From: Draconibacterium sp.
Lineage (GTDB): Bacteria; Bacteroidota; Bacteroidia; Bacteroidales; Prolixibacteraceae
Assembly (NCBI GenBank): GCA_016705335.1
Contig: JADIYN010000017.1
Location: forward strand, 37,943 to 101,942
Direction: 5' to 3'
DNA: 64,000 bases
Shown here: one piece after another, positions 9,448 through 19,238 of the stretch
Layout of the letters: every line of letters starts with the position of its first letter
How positions within the stretch are numbered: position 1 is the stretch's first letter
Made by a program: the position numbers and the translations under genes
Notes under the pieces: generated by a model
Told to the model about the DNA's origin: nothing
Database searches by the model: none
The model's input: the letters and a program-made list of their open reading frames with translations, nothing else

Positions 9448-10899
9448 TTAATTCTTCCAGAAACTTGGGAAAAATAAAATGAGGAGTGTATAAATTTCAA
9501 GCCTGCCAATAAGCATAAGGAACGAAAGGATAATTTTAACAATATCGGGCAAATGAGCGAAATTACTCACCGGGCCAACTGTTCCTAATCCGGGGCCAAT
9601 TCCAGCCATACAGGTTGCCACAGCGCTACTTGCCGATTTTCCATCTACACCGAAAGTAACAAGAAGAATGCTTCCAAAGGCAAAAATCAGGAAATAAAGA
9701 ACAATAAATGAAAGTATCGTCCGGTTATTTTCATCGCTTACAATATTGTTATTCAATTTTAAGTTTTTAATGGCATTTGGTGATTGCAACTGCAGAAAAA
9801 ATCTTTTAATATTTTTTAATAATACAAGATGTCTGGCCATTTTTATTCCTCCGGCAGTTGAACCGGTACTTCCGCCCAAAAACATGGCAAGAAATATTAT
9901 CGTCCAGGCAAACGATGGCCACATTAAATAATCGGCCGACGCAAATCCAGTGCAGGTAACTATTGAAATGATTTGAAAAAATGCTTCACGAAACGACTCC
10001 TCAAATGGTTTGTTCATTTTGAAATAAAGCGACAGGGTTAAAATAATACCAATAACCATAACAACAAACAGATAAAACTTCAGCTCTTCGTTTTCTTTTA
10101 TCTTTTTAAAATCGCGTTTAAAAAAATAATAATGCAATACAAAATTAACTCCTGCAAGCAACATAAAAATCATTACAACATACTGAATGTATGGAGAATA
10201 TCCGGCAATACTTGTATTTTTCGGAGAAAATCCACCGGTTGCAACTGTTCCAAACGCATGGCAAACACTTTCAAAAAGGCTCATATTTCCGAGTACAAGG
10301 AAAAATATTTCGGTTATTGTAAGTAGAAAATAAATCAACATTAATCTGCGGCCAACCGCCTTTATTTTCGGTTGTATTTTTTCCTGAACCGATGATTCAT
10401 AAGTAAAAAGGTTGTAACTGCCCATGTTTAATGATGGCATAATCACAATTACAAGTACTATTATACCAATTCCTCCAATCCAATGGGTTAAACTTCTCCA
10501 GAATAAAATTGATTTTGGAAGTATTTCAATATCAGTTAAAATTGATGCCCCGGTAGTTGTAAACCCTGACACGGATTCAAAAAATGCATTGATAAAACCG
10601 GGAATTGATTGCGATATAATATATGGTAAAGCACCTATTAAAGAGAAAAATATCCAGGAAAAAGAAACAATTATACTTGCATCTTTTTTTGTTAACGATT
10701 CAATTTCATGGCTCGGGCGTTTAAAAATATACATCAGCAAGCCAAACAGAAATGCAACAAAACCAGAAATTATAAAAGGCTTTACCGGTTCAGAAAACAG
10801 AAATGCAATAAATGTAGTAGCAAATAGCGCGGCTGTAAGAATAAATAAACTTTTACCGACAATCGGAAAATTTAACCTCAGATTGAAAATCTTACCCAT
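9448..10899 (-). CDS. trkH: TrkH/KtrB-family potassium uptake protein
   Basis: The 483-aa inner-membrane pore subunit of a Trk/Ktr potassium importer. Four selectivity-loop motifs are visible in order: SGFTTTGASIL (about 112), ATGGFSP (about 220), CTGFASAD (about 318) and MAGIGPGLGTVGP (about 440). Hydrophobic M1-P-M2 units surround them, and GGSTGSTAGGIKMARH precedes the third repeat's end. No TrkA/KtrA regulatory subunit is encoded next to it in this window. It is the first gene of a run that continues into a KdpD-like kinase and its regulator. Confidence 0.93.
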   Translation of the reverse strand: MGKIFNLRLNFPIVGKSLFILTAALFATTFIAFLFSEPVKPFIISGFVAFLFGLLMYIFKRPSHEIESLTKKDASIIVSFSWIFFSLIGALPYIISQSIPGFINAFFESVSGFTTTGASILTDIEILPKSILFWRSLTHWIGGIGIIVLVIVIMPSLNMGSYNLFTYESSVQEKIQPKIKAVGRRLMLIYFLLTITEIFFLVLGNMSLFESVCHAFGTVATGGFSPKNTSIAGYSPYIQYVVMIFMLLAGVNFVLHYYFFKRDFKKIKENEELKFYLFVVMVIGIILTLSLYFKMNKPFEESFREAFFQIISIVTCTGFASADYLMWPSFAWTIIFLAMFLGGSTGSTAGGIKMARHLVLLKNIKRFFLQLQSPNAIKNLKLNNNIVSDENNRTILSFIVLYFLIFAFGSILLVTFGVDGKSASSAVATCMAGIGPGLGTVGPVSNFAHLPDIVKIILSFLMLIGRLEIYTLLILFFPSFWKN

Positions 10900-11346
10900 T
10901 TTATGTCTTTAAATGACTGTGCAAAATTGACGGTAATTTTATAAATAGATTATAAAGATTTGATTTATTAATATAAAGATTTTATAAAGATGTTAAAACC
11001 ATAACATTGTTTTGTTGCATTTAATATCAAAATAAACAAAGAAAAAATGTCTTTAATCGAAATATTATATTTCTGATTTCCTGTTTAATACTCAATCACT
11101 TTTATCAACAAATTACAAATAGAAACTGTTTTTAAATCATACTTAGAATTTATCTAGGTATAACTTATATCATAGAAAGCTGAACTTTAGACACATAAAG
11201 CCTTTATCTTTAAATTTCAAAACAGTCTTTAAATATTTTTGATAACAGAAATATAAATTCATCGGTAACAGAAACAATTACAATAATCTTTGATCGTTTA
11301 CCCAAAGTGTAAAGTTTCTATCTTTACCGCAACTTAATCGAACTGA
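10900..11346. other. AT-rich intergenic region between divergent trkH and glycosyltransferase
   Basis: About 450 bases without a credible gene. It is very AT-rich and must hold the promoters of the divergent trkH operon and the glycosyltransferase. The best plus-strand hint is TATCTTTA at 11319-11326, one mismatch from the Bacteroidota minus-7 box TAnnTTTG and about 20 nt before the GTG start. I see no clear hairpin or RNA gene. Confidence 0.4.
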
Positions 11347-12465
11347 GTGGGTAAATCAAACCATAAAATAATAATTGTTTCGGTAACCAGCGACCTGGTT
11401 TCAGATAATCGCGTGCATAAAGTTTGCAACACCTTGCATAATATGGGTTTTGAGGTTTTACTTGTCGGAAGAAAATTCCCAAAAAGTTTACCAGTTAAAA
11501 ACCGTGAATATGAAGTAAAACGGTTTAGTTTACTTTTTCATAAGGGTCCGCAATTTTATGCAACATACAATTTAAGGCTTTTCCTTTTCCTGCTTTTTTC
11601 GAAATTCGATTTGTTATTGGCAAATGATCTGGATACAATGCCAGCCAATTTTTTAGCTTCTAAAATCAAAAACAAAGCATTGGTTTATGACAGTCATGAA
11701 TATTATACCGAAGTGCCTGAATTGATTGACCGCCCAAAAGTGAAAAAAGTATGGGAATGGATGGAAAGTAAAATGCTGCCAAATATTAAAACAGCATTTA
11801 CTGTTTGTAATTCGATAGCTGAAATATACAGCGAAAAATACGGCACTCCATTTAAAGTAGTGCGAAACATTCCGCTTTCATCAAAAAATTCTTTTAAAAA
11901 GAATAATGAAAATGCTGAAAAAATAATTCTCTACCAGGGAGCTGTAAATATTGGGAGGGGATTAAAACAGGCAATTTTAGCAATGAAATTTATTGAAAAT
12001 GCAAAACTGATTATTGCCGGAGATGGCGATATAAAAGCTGATTTGGTTAATTTTACTTTAAATGAAAACCTGCAAAATAAAATTGAATTTACCGGAAGAT
12101 TATCAATTGATGAACTTACAAAATTGACTCCACAAGCCGATTTAGGTCTTTCAATTGAAGAAGACCTCGGGTTGAATTACAAGTTCGCACTTCCCAATAA
12201 ATTGTTTGATTACATTCAGGCACAGGTTCCTGTTTTAATTACAAATCTTCCTGAAATGGCTGCCATAGTTAACAAATACAAAATCGGAGAAATTACAGAC
12301 TCACTTGAACCACGGCATCTTTCAGAAAAAATTACCGACGCATTGCATAATATTGAAAAAAGAAATTTATGGAACGCAAATTTGGTTGCAGCTGCCAAAG
12401 AATTAACCTGGGAAAATGAAGAAAAAGTGATTCACGAAATTTTTTCGGTATTTAAAAATACATAA
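11347..12465 (+). CDS. Glycosyltransferase, group 1 / GT4-like
   Basis: A 372-aa GT-B-fold glycosyltransferase, probably acting on an envelope or exopolysaccharide sugar chain at the cytoplasmic membrane. The N-terminal half holds the acceptor Rossmann domain (KIIIVSVTSDLVSDNRVHKV; LLLANDLDTM; LVYDSHEYYTE). The C-terminal half holds the donor domain (ILYQGAVNIGRGLKQAI; LIIAGDGD; the EED region around LGLSIEEDLGLN; LPNKLFDYIQA). The start is a GTG directly after an in-frame stop; no ATG is available before residue 31. It stands alone and the substrate is unknown. Confidence 0.88.
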   Translation: MGKSNHKIIIVSVTSDLVSDNRVHKVCNTLHNMGFEVLLVGRKFPKSLPVKNREYEVKRFSLLFHKGPQFYATYNLRLFLFLLFSKFDLLLANDLDTMPANFLASKIKNKALVYDSHEYYTEVPELIDRPKVKKVWEWMESKMLPNIKTAFTVCNSIAEIYSEKYGTPFKVVRNIPLSSKNSFKKNNENAEKIILYQGAVNIGRGLKQAILAMKFIENAKLIIAGDGDIKADLVNFTLNENLQNKIEFTGRLSIDELTKLTPQADLGLSIEEDLGLNYKFALPNKLFDYIQAQVPVLITNLPEMAAIVNKYKIGEITDSLEPRHLSEKITDALHNIEKRNLWNANLVAAAKELTWENEEKVIHEIFSVFKNT

Positions 12466-12484
12466 ATCCAAAAGTAATTATTTA

Positions 12485-13031
12485 TCAATTCATAATCACC
12501 AAATCAGTCAGTGCCTTAAATTTTCCAACATCTGTAATTCTACCTGTAACTTCAAATTGCAGTGAATCATTTTGGGGAACTGCTGAAAATTTAAAAAAGT
12601 GTTCAAAAGCTGATAAACCATTAACATTAACAGTGCCGGTTTTTCCCATGTAATCCAAAAACTGTAATACATCGTTTACATTACTCCCGGCAGGGTGGTT
12701 TGCATCAAAATCATACAGCGTAATAAAATTTAACGAATCTATTGAGTTTGTCTCCACTCTACTGTTTGGATTTTCCATGGCATAAAGTTTATTTCCAAAT
12801 GCCCTTGATTGCGCCAGCTCAACTCTTTCGGAAGTTGAATCAGGAAAAACACCAATCCCCAATTCATTCCTATCAAACTTTCCTAGATACGGATAAATTC
12901 CATTTACATCGAAAGAAAACAAAAGAACTCTGGCAGTTTCAATGGTTACCCAGGTTGTTGAACGATTGCCGGGACAACTGAAAAAAACAACCAATTAAAA
13001 GAAGAAAAATAACTGAAAACAATTTTCTCAT
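12485..13031 (-). CDS. Putative lipoprotein of unknown function (one frameshift)
   Basis: The long frame (12485-12994, 169 aa) lacks a proper N-terminus. An ATG at 13031 begins MRKLFSVIFLLLIGC, a lipoprotein signal peptide with lipobox LIGC. The two frames join if one base is removed from a seven-A run (plus strand 12981-12987), giving a Cys-led mature protein CFFSCPGNRSTTW. The remainder is a beta-rich secreted domain of about 165 residues without a motif I recognise. It is probably cell-surface or periplasmic. It is convergent with the glycosyltransferase. Confidence 0.7.
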
Positions 13032-13145
13032 CGATTTAAAATTGACTTTTACTATTCGAAAATTGACTTAAAACAAACTTAAACAGAATTTTATATTAAT
13101 TTCCTGATGATGTTTTACTCATTCGATTGGCAAGAAACCACACTT

Positions 13146-13868
13146 TTAAAAATTTCTCTCCAGTAAACTTGCAAAATCAAAAGTGGATGTATTTGTTGCT
13201 GAATCGCTGATTTGACTATTGGCACAAACAAGAGTTCGCGCAGGTTTATTGGCAATGGAAGCATAATCATGTGTAACCATAATAACAGTTTTGCCCTGGC
13301 GGTTTAAGTTGACAAACAGATCAAGTATTTGCTCCGAAGTTTCAGGATCAAGATTTCCTGTTGGTTCATCGGCGAGAATCAATTCAGGGTTATTCAAAAT
13401 GGCCCGGGCAACTACAACACGTTGCTGTTCGCCACCACTTAATTCGTGCGGCATACTTCTTATTTTATCAAGTACACCGGCACTGTCCAAAACTTCGGCG
13501 ATCCGCCCTTCAATTTCAATTTTATTTTTCCATCCCGTTGCTTTCAAAACAAAAGCAAGATTATCATGCACATTTCTGTCGGTTAAAAGCCTGAAATCCT
13601 GAAATACAACACCCAACTCGCGACGTAAACCGGCTACTTCACTTTGTTTCATTCCTTTTAACTGATGGCCAACAACTGTTCCTATTCCTGATATCAATGG
13701 AATTTCGGCATTCAAAGTTTTAATAAGGCTCGATTTCCCAGTACCCACTTTCCCAATAACATAAATAAACTCTCCCTTTTCTATTTCCAGATTCACACCT
13801 GTGAGGATGAGGTTTCCACGCTGATAAATTTCAGCATCAACGAGTTCCACTATCTTATTTGTTTCCAT
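13146..13868 (-). CDS. ftsE: FtsE-like cell-division ABC transporter ATP-binding protein
   Basis: A 240-aa ATPase. Walker A is GKVGTGKSS (about 40), the Q-loop VVFQDFRLL and the signature LSGGEQQRV. Walker B is LILADEPTGNLD, with the switch His in MVTHDY. The FQDFRLL and RNVHDNLAF elements are typical of FtsE, the cytoplasmic partner of FtsX that drives septal peptidoglycan hydrolases. FtsX is not adjacent in this window, as is often the case in Bacteroidota, so other lipoprotein-export-type ABC ATPases cannot be fully excluded. The start is the ATG at 13868 (METNKIVELVDA). Confidence 0.85.
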   Translation of the reverse strand: METNKIVELVDAEIYQRGNLILTGVNLEIEKGEFIYVIGKVGTGKSSLIKTLNAEIPLISGIGTVVGHQLKGMKQSEVAGLRRELGVVFQDFRLLTDRNVHDNLAFVLKATGWKNKIEIEGRIAEVLDSAGVLDKIRSMPHELSGGEQQRVVVARAILNNPELILADEPTGNLDPETSEQILDLFVNLNRQGKTVIMVTHDYASIANKPARTLVCANSQISDSATNTSTFDFASLLERNF

Positions 13869-13872
13869 AGTC

Positions 13873-13880
13873 CAAAGATA
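13873..13880 (-). promoter_or_regulatory. Candidate minus-7 box for ftsE
   Basis: The minus strand reads TATCTTTG, a full match to the Bacteroidota TAnnTTTG element, ending four bases before the ATG at 13868. A TTTG lies 16 nt further upstream (13897-13900), shorter than the usual 19-21 nt spacing. If used, the transcript would have almost no leader. Confidence 0.4.
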
Positions 13881-14083
13881 AATTGTTAATGACCGGCAAA
13901 ATAATTGCAAAACAATATAATAAACAAAAGTAATAAACAGTTTCTTGTTAAGAAAAACCGATGAATTGGTGCAATTCTCATTTTTGAAACTTCTAATTTA
14001 GAAGATTAATTTGTCTTTGTTATTTTAGAAAATAAAAAACAAAAAATTTGGAATCAATTCATTATAAATGAAACATTAAAGGC

Positions 14084-17000
14084 ATGAAAACACTTCGAAT
14101 TTTATATTTCGTCCCTGTTTTTCTATTTATCCATCTCACGATAAATGCACAGGAAACGGAATACTACAACAATGTTCAGCAGGAAATAGACATAGCAAAA
14201 GAACTATTCGCAAAGGGAAAATACATTTCGACTTTCGATGAATTTGAAAAGATACAGAAACGTGTTGATAAACAATCTGAATTGTATTCAGAAGCTGAAT
14301 ATTTTAAATCGGTTTCAGCTTTAAAGGCGGGTTATACTGCTGGCAGTAAAATGCTTACAAGTTTCACAAAAAACTATGCTGAAAGTCCGTATATCAACAA
14401 TGCGTGGTTTAACCTGGGAGATTATCAATTCGAAAAAAAGCAATACGCGGTTGCAATTAAAACTTTTTCAAATGTAAAACGCGCCGATTTAAGCGAAAGC
14501 GACCGAATAAAGATTACATACGAAAACGGGTATGCCAATTTAATGGAAGACAACCTTGACATTGCTGAGAAAGAGTTTAATGCAATTAAAGATGCCAACA
14601 ACCTTTACAGCAAACCAGCAACTTACTATTGGGCGCATATTATGTACAGAAATGAAAACTATGAACAAGCACTTGATGGTTTCAGAAAACTGGAAAACGA
14701 CCCCGCTTATTCAAGAGTTATACCATTATATGTAAGCCATATATTTTATAAACAAAAAAGGTACAACGAATTGGTAAATTATATTGTGCCAATTCTAAAT
14801 GAAGTTGAAGAAGAACACAAACCTGAGTTGTCGAAATTGGTTGGCGACTCCTATTTTCAATTGCAGCAATATGAAAAAGCAATACCATTCCTCGAAACTT
14901 ATTTTCTTTCAACAAAACTTGCCACCCGTGAAGAAAGCTATGTTTTGGCGTATTGCTATTATAATACAGGCAGCTATTTCAAGGCAGTACCGCTGATGCA
15001 AAAAGCATCGGAAGGAAGTGATGAAATGGCACAAAATGCATATTACCATTTAGCCGATTGTTATGTAAAAACCAACGAAAAGGAAAAAGCAAAAATGACC
15101 TACGATGCCGCTTCCAATCTGGATTTCAATCCAAAAATAAAAGAAGACGCACTGTTTAACTACGCAAAACTTACCTACGAACTTTCCTATTCTCCTTTCA
15201 ACGAAACAATCAAAGCATTCGACAAATACATTGAATTGTACCCAAACTCTGAAAAAAATACGGAAGCTTACACCATTTTAAGTGAGGTGTACATGGTAAC
15301 TAAAAACTACAAAGATGCAATTGCTTCCATCGAAAAAATTAAGGTAAAAACACCGGCTATTTTAAAAGCATATCAGCGTGTAACCTACTATCGCGGCCTT
15401 GAATTATTTAACAACCTCGCCTACAACCAGTCAATTGAATACTTTGATCTTTCGCTTGAAAACGGAAGCCAGGACCGTAGTCTGGCATCGCTTTCGCAAT
15501 TTTGGAAAGCTGAAGCCTTGTACAGGGTTGGAGATTATAACAATGCGGTGAACAACTACACAAGATTCCTTTCGTTATCAGGTTCATCGACATTACCGGA
15601 ATATAAAAGTGCCGAATACAATCTTGCATATTCTTATTTCAAAATAGAAGATTATACTTTGGCATCAAACCATTTTAAAAAATACATTACTGCTACACAA
15701 GGAAATCGAAATGAAAAACAGGGAGATGCACTCAATCGCATTGGTGACTGCTATTTCTTAAATACCGATTATACGCAGGCTATTCAAAACTACCAGCAAG
15801 CATATGCATTGAAAGTTTATGAAGCAGATTATGCACTTTTTCAAATCGCCGTATGCAAAGGATTACAACGCAATCAACAGGATAAAATTGATAATCTTGA
15901 ACAATTGCTGGCAAGTTTCCCTGAATCCGATTTTCAGGATGATGCCTTGTACGAATTAGGTCGCGCATACGAGCGGCAGGGAGATAATTTAAAGGCAGCG
16001 GCACAATACAACAAAATTATTATCGACCACAAACAGAGCAACTACTACAGAAAATCACTTCTGCAATTGGGATTGATAAACTATAATAACGGCGATTTCA
16101 ACAAGGCACTGGCTCAATATAAAGAAGTTACAGACAAATTCGCTGAAACACCCGAAGCTCAGGCTGCAATGATGGGTATAAAAAACTGTTATATCGAAAT
16201 GAATAACGTTGACGCATATTTCGACTATGCAAAACAAAAAGGCAACAACTTAAATGTAACAGTAAACGAACAGGATTCATTGACATTTATGGCTGCCGAA
16301 AGAATTTACATGGGCGGCGACAAAAATGCCGTAGTGCAGTTCGAAAAATACCTGCAGCAGTTCCCAAATGGGAGTTTTGCCGTAAACAGCCATTTTTATC
16401 TTGCCGAAATTTTGTACAACGAAGGCAAATTCACAGAATCGAACAAACATTATTTATATGTTACAAATCAACCCGTTAACATTTTTACAGAACAAGCTTT
16501 ATCGCGTTCGGCGGAATTGACTTTGAATGCCGGAGATTATACCGAAGCACTTGAATTGTGCAACCGACTTGAAAGTACCGCCAGTGGAAAATGGAATATT
16601 TTAAGGGCAAATTTCGGACAAATGAGAAGCCACCTGTTTTTAAAGGATTACGACAATGCTATTTTGGCAGCCGGAAAAGTAAAAAAATCGGAAGTAGCAA
16701 ACGAAGCAATGATAAGGGAAGCAAACTTCACCGGTTGCCACCGACGTAAAATACGAACAGGGTGCCGAAGCAAAATACCTGATTGCAGAAATTTATTATC
16801 ACCAAAAAGAGTTGAAAAAGTCGGAAGATGAAATCACTGATTTTATTTCGAAAAACACACCTTACCAATATTGGCTGGGAAAATCTTTTTTACTAATGTC
16901 AGATATTTACCTAAGTCAAAACGACCAGTTTCAGGCAAAACACACTTTAAAAAGTTTGTATGAGAACTACAACGACGATAACGATGGAATTAAAGCTGAA

Positions 17001-17096
17001 GCTACTAAAAAATTATTGGTGATTGAGAATGAAGAAAAATCGGAACAACAAAAGGCCATCGACAGTTCGTTTCAAATGAAAATTAAAGAACAATAA
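14084..17096 (+). CDS. Large TPR-repeat periplasmic protein (one frame break)
   Basis: About 1000 residues of tetratricopeptide repeats after a signal peptide (MKTLRILYFVPVFLFIHLTINAQ). Repeats such as YAESPYINNAWFNLGDYQFE and FQDDALYELGRAYERQGDNL run to the end. This is the long periplasmic TPR family common in Bacteroidota, probably a scaffold. The frame is lost near 16730-16745. The second frame resumes as VATDVKYEQGAEAKYLIAEI and ends at 17096. Roughly 20 residues of a repeat seem missing at the join, so a short deletion as well as a shift is possible. The outer-membrane barrel gene starts 12 nt downstream, so the two are probably co-transcribed and act together at the outer membrane. Confidence 0.85.
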
Positions 17097-17108
17097 AAAT
17101 CAGTAGCT

Positions 17109-18896
17109 ATGCTAAACAATATAAAAACAGGATTACTAATTGCTTTTGGCAGTATTGCCTTATTTGCAAATGCGCAGCGCGATACAACGCTTAACCGCGA
17201 AGTAGAAGTGGTAAAATCGTTCAAACCAACCATTCAGGATGCGCACAAAATAAACGACATGCCTAAAATAGAAGAAACTGAGCACCAAAAGCCCACTTTC
17301 AACTACAACATTAAAAGTGAACCTATTGTCAATGCTTTTGCAGTAAATCCTTTAAAAGCTGCCAGTATTGCATCAGCACCAAAAGAAGAAACAGGGTATG
17401 GTTTTATTCGCGCCGGTGCCGGAAATTATAACTGTCCTTACGGCGAATTATTTTTCAACCACCTCGCTTCCAAAAAATCGATTTTCGGCATTCACGCCAA
17501 ACATCTTTCATCAAATGGTACCTTAAAACTGGAAGGTGGCGACCGCGTTGATGCACCTTTTTCGAATAACGAAGCTGAAGTTTATTTCAACCAGTTTTTC
17601 AGGGAATCGGTTTTATCGTTTAATGTCGATTATGATCGTGATGCTTTCAATTATTACGGATATCCTTTAAACCCAGTGCCGGATCAGTTGACTGGACCCA
17701 ATCAAACCATCAATTATTTCGGAACAAAACAGTTTTTTCAAAAGGTGGGATCAGTGTAAAACTCGATAATCCAACGCTCGAAATGAACGACCCATATTTT
17801 GGATTTGATTTTGATTATCATTATTTCAGCACCAAAACCGGACAGAACGAAAACTATGGCAAATTTTTGGCACACGTGCATAAGCCATTTAATTTTGGCA
17901 CCGGGTTGCTCGATGCAGGAGTTTACTACACTTCGGCCAACAACATTGAAAACAGAAACGACATCAACATTGACACCCGCCAGCAATCATGGCTGTATCT
18001 TAACCCAACAGTTTTTCTGGGTAAAAAAATATTCAATGCAAAACTGGGGATCAAAACGTGGTATATATCCGACAAATATATTAATGCGCAAGTCCGGGTA
18101 ACGCCTGATATTCTTCTAAATTTTAATCCGGCTGAAAACATTATTAAATTGTACGCCGGAATAAGCGGAAACTACAATAACAACTTTTACTCGAAAATTG
18201 CATATGAAAACCCCTTTGTTGATCCCGAACATGATGCTTATAACAGCTTTGAAAAGATCAGGTTTTTTGGTGGTTTCGATGGAAAGTTTGCTGCCAAAAC
18301 CAATTTCAAAATCGGGTTCGACTATTCAATGATTGACAATCAGCCATTTTATTATTTGCAGGAATACTCGCTTAATCCAACAATTACTCCTTCAACTCCA
18401 AAGATTGTGGATAACGATTTTTCAATTTTGTATGACGATATTAATCTGTTTAAAATAAACCTCGAAATTATACACCGTTCTTCCGACAAACTCGATTTAT
18501 TGCTTTCGGGAAATTACTTTGTTTATAAAATGGATGAACAAAAAGAAGCCTGGAACATGCCGGCATGGGATGCAACCTTATCTTTAGGTTACAAAATCAC
18601 TGAACAGTTGAGCATGTCGGCTGATTTCTTTTTAATTGGAGAGCGAAAAGCCTTGATCAGAAAAACGCTTTTTAAAAGTTCTTCCACCTTCGTCCTCAGT
18701 AGCAAATCCAATGACATATAAATCTTTTAATCTCAATACTGCTTTCGATATGAATGTACGTGGTAACTATAAAATCACCGAAAAATTCTCGGTGTTTGCA
18801 CAACTCAATAATTTCGGATTCCAGCAATACCAGCGCTGGTTTGGTTATCCGGTGCAAAGCCTCAACTTTTTGGCAGGTGTTAGTTATGCGTTTTAA
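17109..18896 (+). CDS. Outer-membrane beta-barrel protein (two frameshifts)
   Basis: Signal peptide MLNNIKTGLLIAFGSIALFANAQ, then a short plug-like or linker region (VEVVKSFKPTIQDAHKIN) and alternating aromatic strands to a C-terminal FLAGVSYAF, which ends in Phe as outer-membrane barrels do. The length is about 595 aa after repair. Break 1: adding an A near 17740-17743 restores QKGGISVKLDNPTLEM. Break 2: removing a T from the run 18669-18673 restores RKTLLKVLPPSSSVANP before MTYKSFNLNTAFD. It follows the TPR gene by 12 nt. It resembles the barrel half of TonB-receptor-like proteins, but I see no TonB box or full plug, so substrate and mechanism are open. Confidence 0.8.
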
Positions 18897-18901
18897 AATC
18901 T

Positions 18902-18944
18902 TTGCCACAGATTTGCAGATTAAAAATCTGTGAATCTGTGGCAA
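18902..18944. terminator. Long palindrome (TTGCCACAGATT ... AATCTGTGGCAA), terminator or dispersed repeat
   Basis: A 12-bp perfect stem (18902-18913 with 18933-18944) encloses a second imperfect stem (GCAGAT / ATCTGT). It follows the barrel stop codon by 5 nt and could end transcription in either direction. The core CCACAGATT / AATCTGTGG resembles a palindrome scattered through many bacterial genomes, so it may be a REP-like element serving as a terminator. Confidence 0.65.
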
Positions 18945-19086
18945 TAAATTTTTGGGCTAATATTTATCTGTTTCTTTATTTCATCAAATCAAAAATCCAA
19001 TTCTGTTGCTTATTTGCAGGTTAATAAATTGTTGAAAAATCGCTTAACATACACCTCAAAAAAACCTCCACCCCGGTTAATTTTAT

Positions 19087-19094
19087 TATATTTG
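19087..19094 (+). promoter_or_regulatory. Candidate gyrB promoter minus-7 box
   Basis: TATATTTG fits the TAnnTTTG consensus exactly and is identical to the box in front of rpoD. It would give a leader of about 140 nt before the gyrB ATG. I do not see a good TTTG at the expected upstream distance. Confidence 0.4.
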
Positions 19095-19238
19095 CAACAT
19101 GTTTTTTAAGAACATTTTAAACATAATTAAAAACTTGAATATCAATTAGTTTCCCATAAAAAGCGAAACCCGTTTTTTACACTGGAAACTTTTTTGTTTT
19201 GGTGAAATTGAAAACAAATTAAATAAAGAAAAAAGATA

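Noticed and set aside
12981..12987. Phase-variable homopolymer controlling a surface lipoprotein
   Set aside because: Attractive for a seven-A run in a signal peptide, but the same one-base slips occur in short runs of housekeeping genes across the window, so sequencing error is the simpler reading.
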